The notes below the pieces were generated by a model. That model saw only the letters and a list, made by a program, of their open reading frames with translations. It was not told the origin of the DNA and ran no database searches. Shown one piece after another: positions 12,401 to 22,275 of a stretch of 64,000 bases of DNA (positions are counted from its first letter, which is position 1; every line of letters starts with the position of its first letter). The position numbers and the translations under genes are program-made. The DNA comes from Bugula neritina (lineage: Eukaryota > Bryozoa > Gymnolaemata > Cheilostomatida > Bugulidae): positions 4,277,680 to 4,341,679 of the forward strand of contig OZ037767.1 in NCBI GenBank assembly GCA_964035545.1, written 5' to 3'.

Positions 12401-14710
12401 GCGCATGCACCTCCGCATGCACCTCCGTCTGTCAGCAGGAAAGTCACCCCTAAGGCTGCTGGGTCAAATCTGTCAAACAAATCAGCTGCCACCACAACTG
12501 GGACCACTAAAAGTAAACACACTGCAAATTCTAAGAAAAGCATGCTTTTGGACAAACAGGTGAAGACTACTAGTACAGCAGAGCTTAAGGCAGCACATGA
12601 TGAGAATTCTGATGACTGTGAGACAAGGGAAAAGATTTTGTCCCCTGCAGCTGGCTGTGAGGATAGGGGGAGGGTCCTGTCCCCTAGTGATGTCCTGCAC
12701 AGAGCTGCTGGTAGGCACTTCTCTATTTCTTACCATCAGTCATGTCTCCGTTCCATCTCTAAGATTGAAAGAGCTTATTAGTTATGTTTATGCTGAAAAT
12801 TGAATCGAAATTTTTAGCTAAAACATTAGTAGTTTCGTGATGGGTGTTTTCTCTATGAATTTAGATTAAAAAAGAGTATTTTCCTTTATGTTTTTTTCTA
12901 CTTTATGTTATTTTCTTCAAAGTCTCACTTTCTGTCACCCTAAATTTTCCTACCAGTTGCAATGCTACATAGAAACACAGTTGAGGCACAACTTTTTTTA
13001 TAGATGTAAGGTCAGCTTTTAAGTTTACTTTCTTGTGTATTGAGTAATTATTATAACAGCTGGCCTGTATGGCCCTCAACCGTAAACATTGTGTGGTTTT
13101 TCTACTCATTTCATCACACTTCCTCTTGCCCTGTTTAGTTTTGAGATCAACTATAATAGCATTCCAAGGTAGGAGTGAGCCATTGACGCTGGTAAATGTT
13201 TATAGTCTCTCTCGTATCAGTGAGGTCTGTTGTTGTAACTAGTGCTAACAGTATGTGTCTTCTAGCACTAGTGGTGGTCTAGACAAAACCAAAAGTTGGC
13301 TCTCCATATTCTGTATACAGTTTATATGATTTTGTCAGCTTGTCTTAAACAGCCGTTGAAATATAATTTGTATGTGTATAACTTTTAATTTCAGTTGCCT
13401 TGTGTTAAAAAAGTAGCACATGAAAGGCTTAAATGCTATTTTGTGTTGGTGTATATTCTGTAGCCATAAGTTTGAGTTGTATATTTCTGTGGTAGTCTCA
13501 AATATTGGTGGTGCGGTTGCTGTAGATGTTTCATAGGCATGATACTGTGAATGTTGTTTACTAAAGTTTCTTGGTTCTTGTCCATGACACATGTATATAT
13601 CTTGGAACTGTTACAGGAGGGACTTCAACTAGACCCGTAAACACTCCAGCTAAACCTGACACTCCTAGGCCGATCGCCAGTGCCAAGTCAACACTGAGAA
13701 CTGATACACAAATGAAAAGGTGTAAGCAGCCCACAACCAGACCTCCCGGTAAGAAAAGTGAAGCTGTTAGTAAGATTGCATCACTCTGGAAACCATCTTC
13801 TGCAGCTGATTCTCCAAGGACACCTCAACACAAGCCAAAACTGCAGTCATCCTTAACTGTTCAAAGCAAACTCCTTAAACCAAAGTCTGATGCCAACAGG
13901 AACAGGAAGTCTCCTGCTAAGTCAGACGGCGACTCAGTGCCGGAGTATGTGGTGGCCATTTCCTTTAGAGAAACCAATATACCAGCAGCAGTAACCGTGA
14001 CGAAGGAGTCACCCCCTTCTGACTCACTCAACACAGATACGTGTGAGCAAGCCCCTCTCCCCATTCTACCGGATACTGACAGCTTTAAAGACTCTAGTTG
14101 TGAGTCTGCCAGCCATCCTAGCAGGCATACCTCTGTCCAGCCCGACTCTTCTGTAGGTAGCCACGTCTCAGCAGATGCTCTGGCAGACGTGACTACTACT
14201 CAGCAGTCATCAACTCCGAGTAAACTGGTGCCTTCGGTGGGCGAAGCTGGCACAGAAAATAAACTCGGTAAACAGCCTAAGAACTCTGCCATAGTGAGCC
14301 CCTTCTTGTACAAACCAACTCTACCGAAGACCCCAAGTACCAACACTGCTAGTGCTCAGTCAGCCGTACCATCTTCTACAGATATTCTCTCTGCAAATAT
14401 TCTCTCCTCAACTCACACGCCACACAGCAACCACATTAAACTATGTCTCGACATAACACCACATATAACCTTGTCTCAAGTGTCCCCTAAACCTGCCAAT
14501 CTTAATGAATCTAATGATATGGTAGCTGCCGAGCATGCTGCCGAGCATGCTGGGGATGTTTCGGCCTCTCACACACCACTACCTGCTATGACTAAAACCG
14601 AGATGCTGCTTCGACGCAGATCAGAAATACTCCATAAACGACGACTTAGCGAATGCAATGCCCTGTCTTCATTAACTCCGACTTTTAGCTCAAAAACTAC
14701 AGATGTGTAG
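295..14710 (+). CDS. APC: Adenomatous polyposis coli (APC) homologue, 3' part, 12 exons
   Basis: APC is the scaffold of the beta-catenin destruction complex and also binds microtubule ends. The coding exons I join are 295-490, 735-913, 2227-2344, 2695-3066, 3752-3913, 5503-5636, 6210-6359, 7022-7180, 7703-7847, 7990-8096, 11648-12710 and 13617-14710. Every intron is GT-AG and every phase matches across each junction, giving 1,292 residues before TAG. Seen in order: 20-aa repeats of the type TPxxFSxxxSLSxLS, SAMP-like motifs (SALPKK twice), a Ser/Pro/Lys-rich basic region including GPRITKP (human APC has GPRILKP), TGIP and TNIP motifs, and a C-terminus ending TTDV. The armadillo repeats and the N-terminus are not here, so the gene starts upstream of base 1. 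Vertebrates carry this whole part in one exon. A further small exon could hide in the 3.5-kb intron. Confidence 0.95.
373..447 (+). other. 20-aa beta-catenin-binding repeat 1 (variant)
   Basis: The protein reads TYCTEDTPYNKSTATSLSDL followed by SVIDD. TP and the SLSDLS casein-kinase/GSK3-type serine cluster are kept. The aromatic residue of the FSR core is missing. Confidence 0.85.
735..913 (+). CDS. APC: APC exon with SAMP-like motif 1
   Basis: The acceptor is tttttcaag and the donor is AAA|gtgagt. The exon enters in phase 1 (G+TT gives Val) and leaves in phase 0. An acidic Ser/Asp stretch (SESDSSTSDDE) leads into MLNNAILSALPKK. This is the standard layout of an APC SAMP repeat, an acidic lead, a short helix and then SAMPKK, with Leu replacing Met. 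Confidence 0.93.
866..904 (+). other. SAMP-like Axin-binding motif 1
   Basis: The peptide is MLNNAILSALPKK. In known APC proteins the SAMP repeat docks on the Axin RGS domain. Here the core is S-A-L-P. Confidence 0.85.
914..2226 (+). other. APC intron (1,313 bp)
   Basis: A GT-AG intron between the SAMP1 exon and the 118-nt exon. It holds no supported gene. Short open frames here, such as 1481-1672, look like chance. Confidence 0.85.
2227..2344 (+). CDS. APC: APC exon leading into 20-aa repeat 2
   Basis: The acceptor is tctaattgcag and the donor is GAAG|gtaagg. It enters in phase 0 and leaves in phase 1. The end reads VRNYATE plus the first base of a Gly codon, so the second 20-aa repeat begins here and is completed in the next exon. 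Confidence 0.93.
2332..2747 (+). other. 20-aa beta-catenin-binding repeat 2, split by an intron
   Basis: Joining 2332-2344 to 2695-2747 gives YATEGTPHNFSTNTSLSDLT plus VD. It resembles the TPINFSTATSLSDLT repeat of human APC. The 350-bp intron falls after base 1 of the Gly codon before T-P. Confidence 0.9.
2464..2520. repeat. Short perfect-stem inverted repeat inside an APC intron
   Basis: The left arm TCTAGTTTTTTACTGCA (2464-2480) pairs with the right arm TGCAGTAAAAAAAAACTAGA (2501-2520), apart from three extra A's. The loop is about 20 nt. In the APC transcript it would form a hairpin. Confidence 0.7.
2695..3066 (+). CDS. APC: APC exon: repeat 2 core, Ser/Pro linker, SRIP motif
   Basis: The acceptor is attcacag and the donor is GAAG|gtaata. 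It enters and leaves in phase 1. It opens with GTPHNFSTNTSLSDLTVDS (20-aa repeat 2), runs through a Ser/Thr/Gln-rich linker with LASRIPQ (an S-x-I-P motif) and a poly-Pro run (MPPPPPTT), and ends SFGVE, the start of repeat 3. Confidence 0.94.
2904..2915 (+). other. SxIP motif (S-R-I-P) in the APC linker
   Basis: S-R-I-P lies in TRTGLASRIPQATSSS, a Ser/Thr- and Arg-containing context like known EB1-binding SxIP sites. In human APC the EB1 motif is near the C-terminus, so this place between beta-catenin repeats is unexpected. Confidence 0.5.
3057..3816 (+). other. 20-aa beta-catenin-binding repeat 3, split by an intron
   Basis: Joining 3057-3066 to 3752-3816 gives GVEGTPFNYSRRESLSSLSC followed by DEDDE. 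This is close to the APC consensus. The intron again falls after base 1 of the Gly codon before T-P, exactly as in repeat 2. Confidence 0.92.
3752..3913 (+). CDS. APC: APC exon: repeat 3 core and degenerate SAMP motif 2
   Basis: The acceptor is ggctgttag and the donor is ACTG|gtcagt. It enters and leaves in phase 1. GTPFNYSRRESLSSLSCDED is followed directly by MNMTVVNCVTDAMAKRLQEK. The second part aligns with the ECISSAMPKK type of SAMP motif, but with T-D-A-M-A-K in place of S-A-M-P-K. Confidence 0.93.
3826..3864 (+). other. Degenerate SAMP motif 2
   Basis: The peptide is TVVNCVTDAMAKR. The Cys, the small-Ala-Met core and the basic end are kept, but the Pro is lost to Ala. Axin binding is therefore doubtful. 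Confidence 0.55.
3914..5502 (+). other. APC intron (1,589 bp)
   Basis: A GT-AG intron with no supported gene. It contains a 12-bp poly-C run near 4548-4560. Confidence 0.85.
5503..5636 (+). CDS. APC: APC linker exon
   Basis: The acceptor is ttgttgcag and the donor is GAG|gtatac. It enters in phase 1 and leaves in phase 0. It encodes ENSGNKSGGIATSAASQR, then PTVEFKDDMITTFKLPPPSD. I see no named motif. It joins repeat 3/SAMP2 to repeat 4. Confidence 0.9.
6210..6359 (+). CDS. APC: APC exon with 20-aa repeat 4
   Basis: The acceptor is cattttag and the donor is AGG|gtatgg. Both phases are 0. It reads VTKAYTPIEGTPYCFSRNSP, then LSSLSGSDCDSD. This is the best match in the window to the vertebrate repeat (IEGTPYCFSRNDSLSSL in human). 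Here the repeat sits within one exon. Confidence 0.95.
6216..6293 (+). other. 20-aa beta-catenin-binding repeat 4
   Basis: KAYTPIEGTPYCFSRNSPLS, then SLSGSD. The full consensus core TPYCFSR and SPLSSLS are present, so this is probably the strongest beta-catenin site here. Confidence 0.94.
7022..7180 (+). CDS. APC: APC exon with SAMP-like motif 3
   Basis: The acceptor is tctccaatag and the donor is CAG|gtttga. Both phases are 0. An acidic lead DTSESEDDTFL runs into DHCISSALPKK, then a Ser/Lys-rich tail. Human APC has ECISSAMPKK, so only the Met to Leu change separates the cores. Confidence 0.95.
7070..7108 (+). other. SAMP-like Axin-binding motif 3
   Basis: FLDHCISSALPKK. All hallmark residues of the SAMP helix are present (C-I-S-S-A-x-P-K-K). 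Confidence 0.92.
7703..7847 (+). CDS. APC: APC Pro-rich linker exon
   Basis: The acceptor is acgaaacag and the donor is AGAG|gtctgt. It enters in phase 0 and leaves in phase 1. It encodes GSAGMASLAPPFKVPSQTLP, a K/D/P-rich stretch and EIVVAQRTPSR. I see no named domain. The phases tie it to both neighbours. Confidence 0.85.
7990..8096 (+). CDS. APC: APC Ser/Thr-rich linker exon
   Basis: The acceptor is ttttccatccag and the donor is CAG|gtgcag. It enters in phase 1 and leaves in phase 0. It encodes GMSAETSTDSLKQDSAPHKT, then TAGSPKPSTSSGKTNQ. The 142-bp intron before it is the shortest in the gene. Confidence 0.85.
8097..11647 (+). other. Large APC intron (3,551 bp)
   Basis: The longest intron of the gene, phase 0 at both ends. 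It contains a 14-bp tandem repeat (8351-8456). Because a phase-0 cassette exon could be inserted here without breaking the frame, a missed alternative exon is possible, but I see none with good splice sites. Confidence 0.8.
8351..8456. repeat. 14-bp minisatellite in an APC intron
   Basis: The unit GTGGACACCCCATA is repeated three times exactly at about 8408-8456, with more diverged GGACACCCC units to the left. Confidence 0.85.
11648..12710 (+). CDS. APC: APC large exon: acidic helix and basic region
   Basis: The acceptor is cttttgttag and the donor is GCTG|gtaggc. It enters in phase 0 and leaves in phase 1 (354 codons). It opens EKKDERELRRKTYTVTE, then an acidic region DEDEFDDVYMFENGELFKED leading to an amphipathic stretch DAVLEALKHASEEVDDAL. 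Next comes GPRITKP with VVRGRRKPLYPGK, matching the GPRILKP...KKVYKSL block at the start of the human basic domain. The rest is Ser/Pro/Lys-rich with KKLASTGIPKAPK (a T-x-I-P site) and a small in-frame duplication HAPPHAPP. The region fits the microtubule-binding basic domain of APC. Confidence 0.93.
12305..12316 (+). other. TxIP motif (T-G-I-P), candidate EB1-binding site
   Basis: It lies in HKKLASTGIPKAPKSVSKK. EB1-type sites are S/T-x-I-P in a basic, Ser/Pro-rich context, and this is the best fit of the three in this protein. Confidence 0.65.
12711..13616 (+). other. Last APC intron (906 bp)
   Basis: A GT-AG intron in phase 1 with the acceptor ggaactgttacag. No gene is seen in it. Confidence 0.88.
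13617..14710 (+). CDS. APC: APC terminal exon with PDZ ligand
   Basis: The exon starts in phase 1 and runs 364 codons to TAG. It is Ser/Thr/Pro-rich with a basic first third (CKQPTTRPPGKKSEAV, KIASLWKPSS), a T-N-I-P motif at 13973-13984, a small duplication AAEHAAEHAG, a basic stretch MLLRRRSEILHKRRLSE and the end SSLTPTFSSKTTDV. A C-terminal T-D-V is a class I PDZ ligand. Human APC ends T-S-V, so the end is conserved in kind. Confidence 0.93.
13973..13984 (+). other. TxIP motif (T-N-I-P) in the terminal exon
   Basis: It lies in SFRETNIPAAVTVTKE. The flanks are less basic than at TGIP, so it is a weaker candidate. Confidence 0.4.
14699..14707 (+). other. C-terminal PDZ-binding motif T-D-V
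   Basis: The last three residues before TAG are T-D-V. They match the class I pattern S/T-x-V and the end of vertebrate APC, which binds Dlg/Scribble-type PDZ proteins. Confidence 0.8.
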
Positions 14711-15060
14711 ATAACCACTTTCTCAACGATACTCAAACTTATTGTAATTACTTTTATGTTCGTTTAGTGTTATAATCTTTATTCTGTTTTATGGCATCAA
14801 CTTTGTACTTTTGAGATTTTAATTTTAGTTTTCGCCATAGTAGTATATATCTTATGGAAAAAGTGAAACTATTTATGTGCGCTAATTATCTCTAATATTT
14901 TATTTGTGTATATTCCGTGACTTACCAAGTGTTTATATTTTGTTTAGTGGCCACGGTTTTTGATAACCCTTGTTTTTTATATTTGTACAGTCAAGCCGAC
15001 TTTCATTCCATAAATAAATAGCAAAGTTAACTAATAATTTTTCACCCTGTTTTCAGGATC
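14711..15060 (+). other. APC 3' UTR with a candidate poly(A) signal
   Basis: An AT-rich untranslated stretch after TAG. AATAAA occurs at 15013-15018, about 300 nt downstream, followed by a T-rich stretch. The exact cleavage site is inferred. Confidence 0.6.
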
Positions 15061-18000
15061 TGGAGCTGCATTTTTTGTGATAAAATGAATGCCGCACAAC
15101 ATTTCAACTCTTATGCACTGCCAATAAGATGTGATATAAATAGTAGCGGCGTGTTATACCCTGTCACAAAGCAAATAGCAGGGTAGAAATCTCACAATTA
15201 TTTTTTTTCTTTCGTACCATTGCTTGCAAGACTCGCCTAGAATATCTGATGCAAAAAATCCTCTCACTGATAGCCAATTAGTTTTTATTCCGTATTTCAG
15301 CATTGAGTCGATAACGAATTGCTCAATTTGCTTCTTATAATTTCTCTACGCATCAGCCACTTGGGCTCCAAATCTGTGTGGAGTGTATGGGAACTGAACA
15401 CCTAATATTTGCTATACAATATACAGAGGAAAGTGTTATATAAAGCATTTAGCAAGGCTTCAGCATACTCCATCACAGGCTCTCGACTACAAACTCATTT
15501 CTGCACTGAAAACACCAACAATATTTACAGCAGGTGGCATTTATCTATGTGACCTTGTCTAAATGTGATTAACTAAATGATTTTATATTTATATATAATG
15601 TGATATTACAATATTCAAACAGTAATTACTGCAAAATGTGACATGTGCTTGCAGTTGCTCTGATTGAGCAATGCATACACTAGGCAGACTGGACAAGGGA
15701 CACTATCACATCAACTAGTATACAGCCTTTATAACAACGTACCCTTTCAACAGATACATATAGTTTGATAACATGTTGTGTTGCATAATAGTCTAAATAT
15801 AGAACATAATTTTGGTAGGATTTCGAATCTAGATATATTAGTTAGTTGGGAAAAATTATAAAGCACATTTTACAATGCACTTCTCAGTAATCATATATGT
15901 TTATTAACTATCTACGTTGTATATAGCATATTTTTTAATAAGTGGACAGTAGAGATTAAATGACTGTTAACCATACTGTTTTCTGTTTGTTCTTCATTTA
16001 TGCCATATAATTTAGTTTGATTTATAATATTTGTTATAATTATTATAGTATCTAAGATCTAACTCAAATTTCATTAAAAATTTCACATTTCAATTTAATC
16101 CATCATATTATAGATTATTATGTAAGTTCTGTTAGCTGCCAAAAATAAATTAAAGTTAAGAACTTTCAAGGCTTTAATGAAGTCGTGCTTATTTATGACA
16201 GAAATTAATATCAGTTTTTGCTTTATGGTAGAGCAGTGAAATGCTATGAAAATAGAATTTTAAATTTTATAATCAAGTATTCTAAAGAAACCCTAATTCA
16301 TAGTTACAAATTGTTCTTCGTATAGAAAAAGCAACAAGAAAAATTTTCATAACGTGTTCATAATCGTTTCCCTTACTACGTTGGTGTTACTTGGTGTGAC
16401 TAGCAGAAGTAGGATATGCAGTTTAGAAACTTAATCTTATCTTCACTATGACATCACTAGTCTTGGGTCTTATATTGCGCATTGCCAATGCGAATGTTTT
16501 CTTGGAGTTCCTTCAAACTCTAAATTCTACTTTGCACAAAAAACTATTTTCAAGTAATTTGTTATATCCAAGATTGTAATTTGTTTTTCAGGGGTAAGTG
16601 GCAGTAAGTTTTCCTTGTGTAAAATCAGTTGCCAAAAAGCACAACATTCATAAGTTCCAATGGACCCTTAGTCAAATCCTTGTTTAGAATGCCAACATTG
16701 TGTGATAGATGGCTCAAATGAGTTCTTTTTTATTTTGGCAAGATCACCTTTCTTGCTGATTTAGTGAATACTATGTTTTTGCACTTTGAAAAAATTTAAG
16801 TATTGCAAAATAAATTGACATTTTCTGAGTTTTTGCAAAGAATGTTTTTATAACATATCTGTGCACAGTCTGTAGGTGATCATGAGACGTGACTAATGAT
16901 TAAAGTAACAATTATAATGGCTTTTGTAAGTGCTTAGATTTCTTGGAATCTTAGTTTTTTGCAGAAACAGTACACATATAACTGAAATTCTTTCCGTAAT
17001 GTTCTGGTTATGATTACAAGTAAATACAAAAACAGATATTGTTGTTTTTGTTAGCAATGAGAAAACCGCAACATACAATTACTAGAATCAATAAAATTAT
17101 ACAAAATGAACAGCTGCAAACTGTTGAATGCATTTAAAATTTATAAACTTATGTTACAAAAAATTTATAATGGATTTTGAACATCAGATTGTTTATTTCA
17201 GTTATGCAATCAAGTAGTTGTGATGGTAATAGTCACTTGTGTCACTTGACTAAGATTTTAATAATTTTACAGCCGAAAATAGAACAATCCAATAGTCTTT
17301 AGATTTCTCCCATACAGTAATCCAACTGATGACTATTATTTTCAGAAACTAAGTAAAAAATAATAAGATAAATAATTGCACATGACTAAAGTCTAGGCTT
17401 GTTATGTAAGTCTTATACTGCATTTGTAATAGCATGATGTCATTGACATTTTACCACTGGGTGTAGACAAATATTATCACTTTGTGCCATAATATTATCA
17501 CAATAACATCCAACACACATCAGTAGAAATTAAATGCAAATGTATTATATATTTTAATCTGTGTCTATTTTTGCTAGCATTTGACAATAAGTATCGAAAG
17601 ATGTACATATAATTTACATTACAAAGATTTCATTGATATATTTGAAAACAGAGTACAAAAATGAAAAATAGTGGCCAGTTTAATATTTATAGAAAAAGTA
17701 TTGTTGTTGGCCATAATTTCTTAGGAAGTCTTTAGTTTGTGTTGTCTTGAAAAAACTAAGTGCCTTTTTCTTAGAAAATACCAACAGTTTATGTGCTGCA
17801 CTGCTTGCAATGTTACATAAGCAAGGCTTTTATGAAATAGTCTAAAAATCAATATAACATAATATTATGCAGCAGATTTTGAACTGGTGAAGTAAACTAT
17901 CACAAATCTTATTTCTCAAACTACTTTCATAATACTTGAAAGTTGGCTAGTGTTTAGATGAAGCCTTGTTTTCTATTTGTACATTTGAACAGTTTGGAAT

Positions 18001-19687
18001 ATAAAGCAATATTGAGTCACTCAGATTAACAGTTTATACTTCTGCCTTTCTAACACACCACAGATTTCAGAGAATGGGTTGATTAAAGGGTTAATAGTAA
18101 TTGCTTGTAAAACAAACAAAATACAGACTATACTTCTTTATTATAAAAATATGATGCTTCACAACATAGCTAAGAATTAATACAACATATACTTATACAA
18201 ATATTTCGATTTTTATGAAAAAGAGGTATAGGATTATCTAGATTGTCTATGTTCAATTTAAACAGCAAATTTATATGCTAGTATCATATCTGAGTTTTAA
18301 TATCTTTATTATTATTTATGTTCAGAAACAAGATTTAAGAACTATTAGAATTATTTTTAAAATTAAATGTTGAAATATTTTTTATTGCAAAAAAAGGCTG
18401 TAACTGTATTTTCACCCATCAACAAATAGTCAGCTGAGTTGACATGCAGGGGAGAGAGGATTTCATTTTATTTAAAATAGTTTAGCTAGTGAATTTTTTT
18501 TATGGTAACAAAAGCATATCTAGCTCATATATGTTATAGCTTTGGGAATAAACAAATAAAAAAATCAAGTAAACAAACATGTTTTTGGTTTTTGCTAATG
18601 CATCCTTCCAACAGTAGTCATAACAATTTTTTAATTGACCAAAATGACATAAGTTGTGGATGTACTATTTGTAAGGAGACCATAACAAAAATATTAAATT
18701 TATTAGAATATAAAAAATATTTCCATAATAGAAGAGGAAGATATTTCTTCATGTACGCAATAAAAATATGCACTTAATTTACACATATAGCACCCCAAAA
18801 GGAGTTTTATAGTCAATATGTTTATGTCAATATAGTTCCTATTCACTTTGTATGCCTAGTGTTCATACAAATAGTTATCACATTGCTTGGTTTTACCACT
18901 ATAAGTTGGTACAGCCTGGTCGAAAATAATTCACCACCTGCATGTTTATAAGGTTTTAAAAACTTAACCCAAAAATAGGATCTGTTCAACGTAAGTAAAA
19001 GCTGGAAACACCGATTCAACCAGCAATTTGAAAACCAAACTATTGAGTAATTAGAAAATCTTTCTACAAGATAAAAAATATGTCCTTGGCAATTTTCATA
19101 GTTTTTATGAGGCTCCTCCCTTAAAACTGTTTAATTGGCTGAATTAATTTTCATTTTTTACAAACTACAAAATCGAGTCTTAAATGATTAGAGTCACTAC
19201 AGAACACATAACAAAGGAAATGTTAGAAGGACAGAAAAAAAGATCAACAAAAATGTGAAGATACTGCATCCTCTGCTATTTTGATCATTATACAACCACA
19301 CTGCACCTAAACATAGTGGATGCCAAAGACAACAGCTGACCTACTTTCTGACTCGTGATGACTTTGCACTTGCATAATCATGAAAGCTATATTTAGAATT
19401 ATGTAAAATCTTCGTCACTGATTGCAAAGCTTTTTAGCGTAGATGGAATTTGGCAACTTTTTGGCCAATTCTGTTACTAATCAAACAAAACTTAAGTCTT
19501 TCTGATTGCTTCACGTTGACTGAACAGTATTCGTGCCAAATTTAACGGTTTATTTCCTTTTTGACGCATTTCAAATGTGCAATCATTGCAAGGCAAGAAA
19601 AAGTGTGATGCGGGAATGCATTGGCAGTTTTCACTGGAAGTAGCCAATTGCCAGACTTGTGGCAAATAAACAACTTTTTAATTTTAG
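15061..19687. other. AT-rich intergenic DNA
   Basis: I see no gene, transposon end or clear tandem repeat between the APC 3' end and the first small-gene copy. The short open frames have A/T-only codon use typical of chance. Confidence 0.7.
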
Positions 19688-19740
19688 CCAATCAACGTGG
19701 ACACTTGGTTTGAATTAAATCACAGTAACACCTTTATAAC
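19688..19740 (+). promoter_or_regulatory. Candidate promoter of small-gene copy 1
   Basis: CCAAT at 19688-19692 and TTTATAAC at 19733-19740, about 121 bp before the ATG. The TATA element is weaker than in the other copies. Confidence 0.4.
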
Positions 19741-19860
19741 AAAAAATGCGCATCTGCAGTATGTATTTGTCAATCATTGCTGGCATTAATCATTACGTAT
19801 AGAGATTTCTCTCTGCCAGCATTTCTGAATAATAAACCACCAACAACCAACGGCATTACT

Positions 19861-20913
19861 ATGGGGCGGTTATTCGCAAACCCCGAGTTCTACACAATTT
19901 CTAACATCACAGAAGAGGTCCCAGAGATGCATTGCTTGTCAGAGAATGTGGCTGATGCCAATAACTATGATCTAATTCATCAGTTGTATTGTCAGGTAGG
20001 AACCATAGAAGCACATGTGACTAAGAGTTTACTGTCATGTGGTGCAGGTGTGTGTGTGACATCAGTATTAAAGTTCTCCTGTTTGTGTACGTTATGAATA
20101 ATAATGTTGATGTAGTGGTTAACTGAAACTCTTGAGTATAAACAAAGTAGTAAATGGTCTGGTGGTACACATTTTAGGTTTTAGTAAAGCCTGTATGAAT
20201 ATTTAAAGTTGGTAAATTCCGTGTAAATTCTTCTACACCACCGAATAATCTGACATAAAAATATACTTTTGAAAGCACTATGATGTAATTAGGTATACAT
20301 TATGATTAGGTTCAACCATACAAATGGTTATATTATATTATAATCATAATGTGCTATTTTATTACATATTGTGTTATATGTTATTATATTTTCTCATTGT
20401 TTGTGTCTCATTATTCTGCATTATATTAGGTTTTGATACATTAAGTTTTTAATGAAAGGACTTGAAGTTTAGAAAATTGCAATGTTAAATTCTTTAAAAC
20501 TGATTTCAATCATTCAAAGTTGTATTTAATGATTAAAAGCCAATAAAATGTTAGCAGGTATTTGTACCATGTGTAAACATGGTACCACTGGCACATTTAA
20601 GTTTTTTTAGAGCTTAGGCAGTTGAAAAATAAACTTTAACTTAGAATACTACCTATTATTCAACAATGCAAGTTTTTTTCTTTTCTAAAAATAAAAATTG
20701 CTTCAACTGTTTAGTTTCACAATTTTCTTCAATACTTGTTGACAGCAAATGTGTGTTGGCTACTTTATGATATGAGAGAATAGCCGTATACCTAATACAT
20801 TGTAGTACTTAATGCTTGCAATATTTCAGAGCTTCGACATCCCAGATAAATCTTCTCACCAGTCAAACAGGAGCTCATATGTAAAGCTGAAATCAGATCA
20901 CTGGAGAAGGTGA
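19861..20913 (+). CDS. Small ANPEFY-box protein, copy 1 (72 aa, 2 exons)
   Basis: Function unknown. Exon 1 is 19861-19995 (45 codons, donor CAG|gtagga) and exon 2 is 20830-20913 (acceptor atatttcag, ends TGA). Both junctions are phase 0. The protein begins MGRLFANPEFYTISNITEEV, the motif shared with the four other copies in this window. The tail is unrelated to theirs and ends in a basic SYVKLKSDHWRR. No signal peptide or membrane segment is visible. I start at the ATG that begins the shared motif, although an in-frame ATG lies upstream at 19777. The intron (834 bp) is longer than in copies 2, 4 and 5. AATAAA is at 21326-21331. Confidence 0.75.
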
Positions 20914-21331
20914 CCGATTACAACAAATACATGTACTTGAAACACTTAGCTCAAAACTCCTAACTCATACTCGGTGGGGGACAGAGCTCACCTTACTCTT
21001 TTTTCTGCCTCTTAGTCTATTTATCTGTACATAGACATCTACCATTGTGACACATACTATTTATAACTTTCGATGCAATCCTGTAATTTAAATTGCATGT
21101 CGGTGTAGATGTATAATAATAAGTAGAGACAACCAGCTTATCTTTTGCTATCATAAGCTATACTTATCACTTATGTCTACCTCTACTTGTGAATGTATTG
21201 TATAATTATATCTGCATTCATCATACTTATTTTGCATCTTGTAATACAATCATATTTGACTAAAGGGCTAATATCTGCCCTCCTGCTGTTCATTTTGTTT
21301 ATTATATAATATAATATAGTGTGAAAATAAA

Positions 21332-22175
21332 TTAATTTTCTTGTTTATAACAAATGATATTACTTGCCACTTACACCATCATGTAGCAATTACTGTGTAC
21401 ACCTCCTTGCGCAAGTTTAGGCATGCCTACCACAACAATGTGATTAGTATATAAGGAAACCCGACACCTTACAGAGTAGGGGCTAATAACTTCTATTAGA
21501 TGTAGTGGAACTACTTATAGTATACGATAGCTGGGAAGGGGCCGTGAATAAAAAGACTATGAAGGAACTAGCATAAATGTTGCTTACATCTCACTTCTTT
21601 TTATGCATTTAAGTTCCAATAAGAAATACTAATTTGTGAGCCTAGTTGTTGATCTGTAGCTGTTCCTTAAAGCGGTCTTGTGGGGATGTTTCAGGTTGTG
21701 TAGGTTCAAGAATAAATTGAGAATTTCAATGACAACTTAGAGAGAAAGTTAGATGCTATTAAATAATCATGATAAATACAAATACAAATATTTCAACCCT
21801 GAGGTAGGTGTGGCAAATATAGAAACTGCAGCAGATACAAGATATAACAGCATATACAGTACGAAAAATTATAGCTATAGTGTCTAAAGTATACATATTT
21901 ACCTACAGTGCCTATGAGCAAGCTAGGATTACATAACTATTGCTGTAGTTACTACAACAACCACAACAGTGGTAGTGAGCATATTTATCAGGAAGGAAGT
22001 TATCTGTCCTTGAGCTAAACTAAGCTCTAAACTGCATTTGCTTGTTTTAATGGCATTTATACTCAATGTTTTGCCTTTGAAAGTGTTGATAGTTTGCAGG
22101 TCTTTTAAAATTTCTAGAGTCCAAAACTTGATTGTTGCTTAGAATACAAGGACTGCTATCAATACATAAACAATC
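21332..22175. other. Intergenic DNA, nothing recognised
   Basis: AT-rich and unique-looking. A TATATAAGG at about 21449 resembles the small-gene TATA boxes, but no member of the family follows it. Confidence 0.6.
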
Positions 22176-22275
22176 TAGCTACTACTACTACTACTAGCTA
22201 CTACTGCTACTACTACTGCTACTGCTACCACTGGAGTACTGGTAGTATTACTACTAGTAGTACTACTACTATTGC
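22176..22275. repeat. CTA/CTG trinucleotide microsatellite
   Basis: About 100 bp of CTACTACTA with CTG interruptions. The second half switches to TAGTAG orientation, so the tract can fold on itself. Confidence 0.9.

Noticed and set aside
21449-21580. TATATAAGG resembling the small-gene TATA box
   Set aside because: The first ATGs downstream open only a few codons and no ANPEFY box follows.
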